From assembly GCA_021774995.1 (NCBI GenBank), contig JAJFIM010000013.1:1-7412 (forward strand): a stretch of DNA of 7,412 nucleotides, read 5' to 3'. Both the position numbers and the translations under genes were made by a program. The stretch comes from Alphaproteobacteria bacterium (lineage in GTDB: Bacteria > Pseudomonadota > Alphaproteobacteria > SMXP01). Below, in pieces: positions 1 to 5,979 of the stretch (positions are counted from its first letter, which is position 1; each line of letters begins with the position of its first letter). The notes under the pieces were generated by a model. The model did no database searches, was not told the origin of the DNA, and saw only the letters and a list, made by a program, of their open reading frames with translations.

Positions 1-1
1 C

Positions 2-844
2 AATGGCGCCTGGTGGGGGGATTACGGCAATGCGGCGCCAATGAAGGACCACACCCATTTGGCCCGCACGGAGCTGCCGCGGGCGCAAGATTCAAATTTC
101 ACCGCCTATATCGCCACCGGCGTCTGGCATCATTATCTTAAAACCAATGACGCGCGCTTTCTAAGGCGAAGCTGGCCCATGGTTGAACGCGCAATGGCGT
201 TCGTCCTCTCTTTGCAAAAGGAAACGGGGGAGATTTCCTGGTGCCTTGACGCTGATGGTCTGCCCGCTGACGACGCCCTTATTGCCGGATGTTGCTCCAT
301 TTATAAAAGCATGGAATGCGCCATCGCCATTGCACAAACCCTTGGCGGGCATCAGAAAACGCGCGGTGCTTTAAGCGCGGCGCGGCGAAAACTGGGGCGC
401 GCCTTGATCCGCGCGCCGCACCTTTTCGACCGCCGGGAGGTGACGGGCGCGCGGTTTTCCATGGACTGGTATTATCCCGTTCTCACCGGGCTCATTGAGG
501 GCCGCGCCGGACGGGCGCATCTCGCCGCGCGCTGGGCTGAATTTGTCGTCGAGGGATCAGGGTGCCGCTGCGTCAATGATCAACCGTGGGTCACTGTCGC
601 GGAATCTTGCGAATTGGTCATGGCCCTGCTGAATGTGGGGGAGAGGTCCCGCGCGCAAAGCCTTTTTGACTGGCAAGGGCAGTGGCGCGACAACGATGGC
701 GCCTTCTGGATGGGGTATCAATTTGAAGAGGCCATTGTCTGGCCGGAAGAAAAACCCGCCTGGACGTCAGCGGCTATTCTTCTGGCCGCCGACGCCTTAC
801 GCGAGGGCGGCGCCACCGCGCGTCTTTTCGCGGGCGCGGCGTAA
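2..844 (+). CDS. (alpha/alpha)-toroid protein, 'prenyltransferase-like', 5'-truncated
   Basis: The reading frame is open from the left edge, so the gene starts outside the window. The ATG at 41 is only an internal Met, because in-frame codons upstream encode NGAWWGDYGN, which fits the fold. About 280 residues are visible, ending at TAA 842-844. The pattern of aromatic-rich helical hairpins resembles six-hairpin (alpha/alpha) toroids such as glycoside hydrolases or squalene-cyclase-like proteins. Counting from the first complete codon, these include NFTAYIATGVWHHYL (about 32-46), SMDWYYPVLTG (about 153-163), a conserved-looking NDQPWVTVAESCE segment (about 192-204) and WPEEKPAWTSAA (about 247-258). 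From memory, similar alphaproteobacterial proteins are auto-annotated as prenyltransferase or phenyltransferase. I see no prenyl-diphosphate-binding Asp-rich motif, so that name is doubtful. There is no membrane segment in the visible part. It converges on the methyltransferase gene with a 48-base overlap. The protein class is fairly sure, but the substrate and reaction are unknown. Confidence 0.72.
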   Translation, partial: NGAWWGDYGNAAPMKDHTHLARTELPRAQDSNFTAYIATGVWHHYLKTNDARFLRRSWPMVERAMAFVLSLQKETGEISWCLDADGLPADDALIAGCCSIYKSMECAIAIAQTLGGHQKTRGALSAARRKLGRALIRAPHLFDRREVTGARFSMDWYYPVLTGLIEGRAGRAHLAARWAEFVVEGSGCRCVNDQPWVTVAESCELVMALLNVGERSRAQSLFDWQGQWRDNDGAFWMGYQFEEAIVWPEEKPAWTSAAILLAADALREGGATARLFAGAA

Positions 845-1444
845 TATCCTAAGGCTGGAGACAGCATCTTCTTCCTCGAAAAGCCCAGAAGCCAAAGCCA
901 TTTGGTAAATCTCAAAGGGCGGGCGGCCGCCTTGCGCCGGATCGGGGAAAACGTCGTGAATGGCCAGCACGCCTCCCGGCGCAATATGAGGGGACCAGAG
1001 ACGGTAATCCGTTTCAGCCGCGTGCCGTGTGTGGCCGCCATCGATAAAGAGGAGGCCCAAAGGCTGGCCCCAAGCGCGCGCCACCAAGCCTGAGCGCCCA
1101 ACAATGGGGATCACTGTCTCTTCAAGACCCGCTTGCCGCAATGTGGCGCGCAAAAATGGCAGCGTATCCATCACGCCCGCCGCCGCATCCCACAGATCCG
1201 GATCATGATAATCCCAGCCGGGCTGGTTTTCTTCAGAGCCGCGATGATGGTCGACGGTAAAAAGCAGCGCGCCCATTTTGCGGCAGGCTTGCCCCAAATA
1301 AACGGCTGATTTTCCGCAATAGGAACCGATTTCAAGGCAGGGACCGAGCCCGTCAACCGACAACGCCGCCCGGTGCAGCGCCGCGCCTTCTTGCGGCGCC
1401 ATGAAACCCTTAACCGCCTCGATATCGATCGGCAGTGTGATCAT
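797..1444 (-). CDS. class I SAM-dependent methyltransferase (Methyltransf_24-like)
   Basis: This 215-residue protein has a Rossmann-type methyltransferase core. Motif I is CLEIGSYCGKSAVYLG (36-51), the SAM-binding glycine loop. The acidic end of strand 2 is FTVDHHRGSEE (62-72). FIDGGHTRHAAETDY (133-147) and GGVLAIHDVFPDP (157-169) are typical of Methyltransf_24 proteins and may supply metal- or substrate-binding Asp and His residues. It is probably cytosolic, with no signal peptide or membrane segment. The acceptor is unknown; related enzymes modify sugars or small molecules. The frame extends to a TTG at 1456, but the ATG at 1444 is preferred because it is a stronger start codon, with a weak GCGAAG-like site just upstream. 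The 3' end overlaps the neighbouring toroid gene by 48 bases on the opposite strand. A shared pathway with that gene is an inference from position only. Confidence 0.88.
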   Translation of the reverse strand: MITLPIDIEAVKGFMAPQEGAALHRAALSVDGLGPCLEIGSYCGKSAVYLGQACRKMGALLFTVDHHRGSEENQPGWDYHDPDLWDAAAGVMDTLPFLRATLRQAGLEETVIPIVGRSGLVARAWGQPLGLLFIDGGHTRHAAETDYRLWSPHIAPGGVLAIHDVFPDPAQGGRPPFEIYQMALASGLFEEEDAVSSLRILRRAREKTRGGAALA

Positions 1445-1620
1445 ATCTTCGCCCAAAAGCTAACCAAACCTTATTCAGCAAAAACGCCCCTTATCAGACA
1501 CTTGGCGGGGGATCGCGCTGACGTCAACCAAAAAGAAAGCATTCTAATAGATTATGGTGAACTTAATTCAGGATAATCTGTCTGGGCGCACCACTCCCGG
1601 TCGGACGAGGAGCCCAGTTT
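1445..1620. promoter_or_regulatory. divergent intergenic region, methyltransferase / cheZ
   Basis: The two flanking genes point away from this 176-base gap, so promoters for both should lie here. A GATAAT at 1572-1577 matches five of six bases of a sigma-70 -10 box reading toward cheZ, but no good -35 box lies 16-18 bases upstream. The perfect 8-base palindrome TGACGTCA sits at 1519-1526; read on the minus strand it includes TTGACG, a -35-like hexamer, again without a well-placed -10. I see no flagellar sigma-28 site and no convincing terminator. Confidence 0.4.
1607..1612 (+). promoter_or_regulatory. ribosome binding site of cheZ
   Basis: GAGGAG lies 8 bases before the ATG at 1621. It is a strong Shine-Dalgarno sequence at good spacing, which fixes the cheZ start. 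Confidence 0.85.
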
Positions 1621-2595
1621 ATGAGCGAAGAAACATTCGATCCCTCACCAGAGACTTTTGACGCCATCATGGAAGCCGTGCGGGAAACGCCGCGCGGACG
1701 GTGGTTTGTCGATGAACTCGCCAAGCGCAACCGCGTATCCGATACGGAGCAGGTGCTTCTTGGACTAGAGCGTTTACGCACCGCTTTTTCCAACTCCCAG
1801 GAAGCCGACGCAGGCGCTAACAACACTGAAGCCAATAACACTGACGCCAATAACAGAGGCGAGAGTAACCGCATCGATATCTTGCGTCTTGAATTGCAAC
1901 AGATGTCCGCCTCCATCCAGGAAACGCGCCGCGAGATATCCGCCATAAAACCAAAATCGAACAATGACAGCCGCATCATGGCGGCAACGGAAGAACTGGA
2001 CGCCATCGTGACGTCCACGGAGCGGGCGACAACTGATATATTGACGTCGACGGAAAAATTACAAGAAATTGTCGACCGCTTGCGCGATCAGGACATTGAA
2101 TCCAAGACCTGCGATGAATTGGAAGAACTGATCACGAATATCTTCATGGCGTGTTCGTTCCAGGATATCACCGGGCAACGCACGACTAAAGTCGTGAACA
2201 CCATGCGTTATCTGGAACAGCGCGTGAACTCAATGATTGAAATCTGGGGTGCGACCGCCGTTAAACCCGTACCGGCACATGAGGAAAACAACGACACGCG
2301 GCCCGACGCGCATCTTTTGAACGGCCCCGCCAAAGAAGGCGAAGGCACAAGCCAGGAAGATATTGATCGCCTGATGAACGGGGAAACGCCAGAAGAGGGG
2401 GAAGCGGCTCCCGCGCCAAATGAGCGCGCAACGCAAAGCGCCGAATCTGAAAAGATCCCCGCGGCAAGTGATGACCTGACGGGATACGCCGTCATGGATG
2501 AGAGCGATGAACCGCTCCCTGACCTTGATTTCGATTCTGATGAGAACGCGGACGAAACTGCCTCTCAAGAAGATATCGATGCGCTTTTCGGGTAG
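1621..2595 (+). CDS. cheZ: chemotaxis protein phosphatase CheZ with two FliM-like SQEDID peptides
   Basis: CheZ removes phosphate from CheY-P and so resets the signal to the flagellar switch. The active-site signature is FQDITGQ (180-186). By alignment with E. coli FQDLTGQ, D182 and Q186 correspond to D143 and Q147, the latter being the catalytic Gln inserted into the CheY active site. The flanking helices (about 84-162 and 163-210) would form the CheZ four-helix bundle as a dimer. Residues 11-53 (GRWFVDELAKRNR) form an N-terminal module that I recall from alphaproteobacterial CheZ-type proteins. A Asn-rich repeat linker (66-80) follows it. Residues 211-312 are acidic, Pro/Glu-rich and probably disordered. 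They carry SQEDIDRLMNG (244-254), and the protein ends in SQEDIDALFG (315-324). The C-terminal peptide of CheZ normally docks CheY-P; here both peptides resemble the FliM N-terminal CheY-binding motif. At 324 residues it is longer than the roughly 214-residue E. coli protein. No other chemotaxis gene is in the window. Confidence 0.93.
   Translation: MSEETFDPSPETFDAIMEAVRETPRGRWFVDELAKRNRVSDTEQVLLGLERLRTAFSNSQEADAGANNTEANNTDANNRGESNRIDILRLELQQMSASIQETRREISAIKPKSNNDSRIMAATEELDAIVTSTERATTDILTSTEKLQEIVDRLRDQDIESKTCDELEELITNIFMACSFQDITGQRTTKVVNTMRYLEQRVNSMIEIWGATAVKPVPAHEENNDTRPDAHLLNGPAKEGEGTSQEDIDRLMNGETPEEGEAAPAPNERATQSAESEKIPAASDDLTGYAVMDESDEPLPDLDFDSDENADETASQEDIDALFG
1816..1860 (+). repeat. 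three 15-base tandem repeats inside cheZ
   Basis: Three imperfect units of 15 bases encode ANNTE, ANNTD and ANNRG. The unit length is a multiple of three, so copy-number change would leave the frame intact and only lengthen or shorten the linker between the N-terminal module and the helical bundle. Confidence 0.8.
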
Positions 2596-2677
2596 TGCGC
2601 CCACACGACAATTCAAAACCGTTCAGGAGTTTCAAATCAAACCGGAGCCATGTCTGGATGTTTTGGAGCGTCCGGCT

Positions 2678-3376
2678 TTACGCGCCGACAGAGGCCAGGG
2701 AGTCTGACAACGCCATCATCCGCTCAATCTGAGTTGCGAATGAATTAAGTTCCTGACCAAGGATGTCCGTATCGAGCTGAGGATGCTTTTGCCGCAATGC
2801 CAGTTGCGCTGTTTCAAAAGTCGCCTTTTGTTGGCGCGCATCGGCAATCGAGGTTTCAATCACTTGTTTATCTTCGCGCCATTGGGCAAGGCCGCGCACA
2901 AGAGCGGATGAATCCAGTAAAGCCACAAGCGTCGTCTCACGGCGATGAGAGTTCACCACCGCTTCGGTAGCTCGGACAAAAGCTACGGCGTCAGACGTTT
3001 TTTTGCGCAAATCAGTGACCATGGCCTCAATTTGAGCGTCAACGCCGCCATATTGCTTTTCTTTTTGTTCGACATAGGCGACCGCCACCGCATAACCTGG
3101 CGCTCGGCTGTCGGCAACCAGGCCCGGGCCTTCCGGTTCGTCTTCTTTACCGTTCACGAGCATGCCCGCAAAATACCCGAAGAAGCTGGAATCGCTGACC
3201 GTATCCCATACTTTTTCAGATAATTCAGAGGCTTGAGTGCGCAATTCCTTCTGGGTGCGCGAGAGATTGCTTAAAGTCTCTCCACCCGTCATGTTGACGG
3301 TCGTGCAGGCTGACAGCCCCATGAGAACGCCAAGAGACACAACTACCGGAAGAATTCGGCGGGCCAATACAATCAT
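2678..3376 (-). CDS. putative outer-membrane lipoprotein, coiled-coil rich, function unknown
   Basis: I do not recognise the family of this 232-residue protein. The N terminus is a lipoprotein signal: basic start (ARR, 5-7), hydrophobic stretch (8-21) and lipobox LSAC (21-24), so Cys24 would be lipidated. Thr at mature position +2 does not fit the Asp inner-membrane retention signal, so outer-membrane sorting is likely. The mature part is mostly charged, heptad-like helix (about 33-60, 100-145 and 165-225), broken by an aromatic-Gly patch SSFFGYFAGML (63-73) and an acidic-Pro loop (78-86). An AAGGGG site (minus strand, 3393-3388) lies 11 bases before the ATG, slightly far but usable. The gene converges on cheZ with an 82-base gap. 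A role in the envelope, perhaps as a periplasmic scaffold, is only a guess. Confidence 0.8.
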   Translation of the reverse strand: MIVLARRILPVVVSLGVLMGLSACTTVNMTGGETLSNLSRTQKELRTQASELSEKVWDTVSDSSFFGYFAGMLVNGKEDEPEGPGLVADSRAPGYAVAVAYVEQKEKQYGGVDAQIEAMVTDLRKKTSDAVAFVRATEAVVNSHRRETTLVALLDSSALVRGLAQWREDKQVIETSIADARQQKATFETAQLALRQKHPQLDTDILGQELNSFATQIERMMALSDSLASVGA

Positions 3377-3590
3377 AAAAGCAATTACCCCTTTAAAACT
3401 GTACGCAAACTAAACATGCTTACACAATTCAGACACAATAAAACGAGCTTTCCCCCAACACAAACCCGTAAGACGCACACCTTAAGCAGATGCAGTGTAC
3501 CAGAAATAATTCGACTCCGAAACACCGTACGCCCCCACATTTGAGCTTTTCTTATTAGGCCATACGCCCCTTAGGGATTAATAAATAGAT
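3377..3590. promoter_or_regulatory. divergent AT-rich intergenic region, lipoprotein / pip
   Basis: This 214-base gap separates two divergent genes and should hold both promoters. It is visibly richer in A and T than the flanking genes. Two near-identical 11-mers, CCGTACGCCCC (3525-3535) and CCATACGCCCC (3560-3570), lie 35 bases apart just upstream of pip. Directly after the second is a small dyad, CCCTTAGGG (3568-3576). No hexamer pair with proper sigma-70 spacing stood out on either strand. I see no small gene or RNA in it. Confidence 0.4.
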
Positions 3591-4556
3591 ATGCAACAAT
3601 TGTCTCGATCTCAATATTTATATCCCCCCGTGACGCCATATGACGCAGGCCGCTTAGAGGTCGGCGATGGACACAGCCTTTATTATGAGCAAAGCGGCGC
3701 GCCGGACGGCAAACCGGCGGTCGTGCTCCATGGCGGCCCAGGCGGCGGGACCAGCCCTGAAATGCGCCAATATTTTGATCCGCAAGCCTATCGCATCATC
3801 CTGTTTGACCAGAGAGGGTGCGGCAAAAGCACTCCTCACGCCAGCCTCGAAGCCAACACCACATGGGATCTGGTGGCTGATATTGAGCGCCTGCGGAACC
3901 ATCTAGGCGTCAAAAAATGGCAAGTTTTTGGCGGCTCCTGGGGAAGCACTCTGGCTTTGGCTTATGCGCAAACCCATGGGCAAGCCGTGAGCGCATTGGT
4001 CTTGCGCGGTATTTTTCTGCTGCGCGCGCAGGAATTGCACTGGTTCTATCAATATGGCGCGCACGCCGTCTTTCCTGATCACTGGGAGAAATTCATCGCT
4101 CCGATTGCGCCCGATGAAAGGGACAATCTTTTAGAAGCGTATCACCGGCGCCTGAACAGCCCCGACCGGGAGATTCAATTGGAAGCCGCCCGCGCCTGGA
4201 GCCAATGGGAGGCGCGCACCGTTTCCTTGCAGGCTGATAGCGCCCGCATAAGCGCCTTTGGCGCGGACGCTTTCGCCACCGCCTTTGCCCGGATCGAGTG
4301 CCATTATTTCATCAACAAAGGGTTCTTGACCCGCAATACCCAGCTTCTGGATCATGTTGACCGCATCCGCCATATTCCGGGCGTGATCGTCCAAGGCCGC
4401 TTCGATATGGTGACGCCCATGATGTCGGCCTGGGCGCTTCACAAAGCATGGCCCGAAGCCAAGATGGTCGTCGCACCCGACGCCGGCCATGCCGCGAGTG
4501 AACCGGGCATCACGCGCGCCCTGGTGGCCGCCACCGATCAGTTCAAATCCCTTTAA
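3591..4556 (+). CDS. pip: proline iminopeptidase (alpha/beta hydrolase, peptidase family S33)
   Basis: The enzyme releases N-terminal proline from peptides in the cytosol. The 321-residue length and sequence fit the S33 family throughout. HGGPGGG (47-53) is the oxyanion-hole signature, FDQRGCGKS (72-80) is the conserved strand-4 segment, and GGSWGS (114-119) is the nucleophile elbow with Ser116. Asp272 in GRFD and His300 in DAGHAA complete the catalytic triad. The cap domain lies between about residues 140 and 250. There is no signal peptide. An in-frame TAA at 3582-3584 blocks any upstream extension and the next Met is residue 58, so ATG 3591 is the start. The only Shine-Dalgarno-like site, AGGG at 3573-3576, is 14 bases away, so initiation may be weak. 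Its stop overlaps that of the convergent transporter gene. Confidence 0.95.
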   Translation: MQQLSRSQYLYPPVTPYDAGRLEVGDGHSLYYEQSGAPDGKPAVVLHGGPGGGTSPEMRQYFDPQAYRIILFDQRGCGKSTPHASLEANTTWDLVADIERLRNHLGVKKWQVFGGSWGSTLALAYAQTHGQAVSALVLRGIFLLRAQELHWFYQYGAHAVFPDHWEKFIAPIAPDERDNLLEAYHRRLNSPDREIQLEAARAWSQWEARTVSLQADSARISAFGADAFATAFARIECHYFINKGFLTRNTQLLDHVDRIRHIPGVIVQGRFDMVTPMMSAWALHKAWPEAKMVVAPDAGHAASEPGITRALVAATDQFKSL

Positions 4557-5941
4557 GTGAAAATTACTTTTCCGACCGTCAGATAAACCAGCACTGCCCC
4601 GACGCTGACCGGCGCCACAACGCGCACCAGAAAGCGCCACAGAGCGTAAGCCGCGCCATCGTAAAACCCCAATTCATCCAGAGTGATCGTCTTGCTAACA
4701 AACCAGCCGGCAAAGATCGATGTGAGCACCCCGGCCAAAGGCAACATGATATTGGCGGTCAGATAATCCAACAGATCAAAAATGGTCATGGCCTGAAATG
4801 GCGCGAACACGCCCAGAAGAAAAACATCCGACCAAATATTCATGGACAGCGCGCTGGCGATGCCGATCACCCAGGCTAAAAAGCCCCACGCATAAGCAAG
4901 GCGCGCCCGCGCCCAAGAGGTATGCTCCTCACCCCACGCCACCACGATTTCAAGCAGAGAGATAGAGGAGGTCAGCGCGGCAAAAAGGGCAAGCGCAAAA
5001 AACAAAGCGCCGAACACCTGGCCAAAAGGCATCTGGCCAAACGCCACCGGCAGGGTGACAAAAATCAGGCCCGGTCCGCTGGCCGGATTCAGCCCGACGG
5101 CAAATACAATGGGGAATATAGCAATACCCGCCAGAATCGCGACAAGCGTGTCGGCGAAACAAATGATTGAGGAGGCGCGCGGAATATGCGTATCCCGCGT
5201 CAGATAAGCGCCATAGGTGATCATGATGGCCATGCCAACGCCGATGGAAAAGAACGCCTGGCCGATGGCGCCTAGAAAGACGGACGGCGTTATTTGCGAA
5301 AAATCAGGAGAGAAAAGAAAGTCAAAAGCCCTGTCCGCATCTCCCGTTACCCATGAATAGGCAACTACGCCCATGAGCATGAGGAAAAAAAGCGGCATGA
5401 GAATTTCCACGGCGCGCTCGATCCCCTTGATAACCCCGCGCGAAACAATAAATACCGTCAGTACCATGAACAATGCGTGATAGAACGCCAAAAGACGCGG
5501 ACGCTCCAATAAAGCGTCAAATCGGGCGCTGCTGGCCTCGGCCGTTATGCCTTTCAAGGCGCCCGTTATGGCGGGAGGAATATAGGCAATCACCCAACCG
5601 GCGATGACGCTGTAATAACTTAAGATGAGAAACGCGGCGATCATGCTGATCCAACCAATCACCCGCCATGACGCCGACGCGCCGCTCGAAAGCGCCACAT
5701 TGCGCACCGAGCCGACAGCGCTTAAACCCCCTCGCCGCCCGATCAGAAGTTCAGCCATCAAAATCGGCAAGGCCACCCCAAGTACGCATAATATATAAAG
5801 GACAATAAAGGCGCCGCCGCCATTTTCCCCCGCCATATAAGGAAAGCGCCAAAAATTACCAAGGCCGACCGCCGCGCCGACCGCCGCCAGAATGAAAGCG
5901 AAACGCGATGACCAATGTGCGCTCTCTTGCCTGACCTGCAT
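4553..5941 (-). CDS. sodium-dependent transporter, NSS (SNF/SLC6) family
   Basis: This is an inner-membrane symporter of the LeuT-fold NSS family, which imports amino acids or related solutes with Na+. It has 462 residues and about 11-12 hydrophobic segments. TM1 holds VGAAVGLGNFWRFPYMAGENGG (21-42), the broken helix that binds Na+ and substrate, with Asn29 matching LeuT Asn27. TM6 is FLGAIGQAFFSIGVGMAIMITYGAYL (222-247). TM8 contains LTSSIS (323-328), matching the LeuT Na2-site Thr-Ser segment. Asp264 in TM7 is a candidate for the acidic residue that replaces chloride in bacterial members. The frame extends to a TTG at 5986, but the ATG at 5941 is preceded by a good AAGGAT site, so the shorter start is chosen. 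It lies 38 bases after rodA and is probably co-transcribed with it. The substrate cannot be read from the sequence. Confidence 0.93.
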   Translation of the reverse strand: MQVRQESAHWSSRFAFILAAVGAAVGLGNFWRFPYMAGENGGGAFIVLYILCVLGVALPILMAELLIGRRGGLSAVGSVRNVALSSGASASWRVIGWISMIAAFLILSYYSVIAGWVIAYIPPAITGALKGITAEASSARFDALLERPRLLAFYHALFMVLTVFIVSRGVIKGIERAVEILMPLFFLMLMGVVAYSWVTGDADRAFDFLFSPDFSQITPSVFLGAIGQAFFSIGVGMAIMITYGAYLTRDTHIPRASSIICFADTLVAILAGIAIFPIVFAVGLNPASGPGLIFVTLPVAFGQMPFGQVFGALFFALALFAALTSSISLLEIVVAWGEEHTSWARARLAYAWGFLAWVIGIASALSMNIWSDVFLLGVFAPFQAMTIFDLLDYLTANIMLPLAGVLTSIFAGWFVSKTITLDELGFYDGAAYALWRFLVRVVAPVSVGAVLVYLTVGKVIFT

Positions 5942-5947
5942 GGTTTT

Positions 5948-5953
5948 ATCCTT
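5948..5953 (-). promoter_or_regulatory. ribosome binding site of the NSS transporter gene
   Basis: On the minus strand an AAGGAT core lies 6 bases upstream of the ATG at 5941. It decides the start in favour of 5941 over the in-frame TTG at 5986, which would run into the end of rodA. Confidence 0.75.
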
Positions 5954-5979
5954 TTGCGCCGCACACATGAAAGATGCAA

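Noticed and set aside
41..844. ATG at 41 as the start of the toroid gene
   Set aside because: The frame is open to the left edge and the upstream codons encode plausible conserved residues (WWGDYGN), so the gene is truncated by the window.
718..1104. Long minus-strand open frame beside the methyltransferase
   Set aside because: It is an out-of-frame shadow of the methyltransferase and toroid genes with no recognisable protein features.
1445..1456. TTG at 1456 as the methyltransferase start
   Set aside because: The ATG four codons downstream is a stronger start codon; the extra four residues have no support.
1503..1518. Sigma-54-like TTGGC...GC before cheZ
   Set aside because: The GG-to-GC spacing is off by one base and the rest of the consensus is missing.
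2642..2675. CCGGA...TCCGG inverted repeat as a terminator between cheZ and the lipoprotein gene
   Set aside because: The stem has only five pairs with a 24-base loop and no clear T run in either direction.
4131..4640. Minus-strand open frame across the end of pip
   Set aside because: It is a shadow of pip, which has an intact catalytic triad; its Gly/Ala/Arg-rich translation has no family features.
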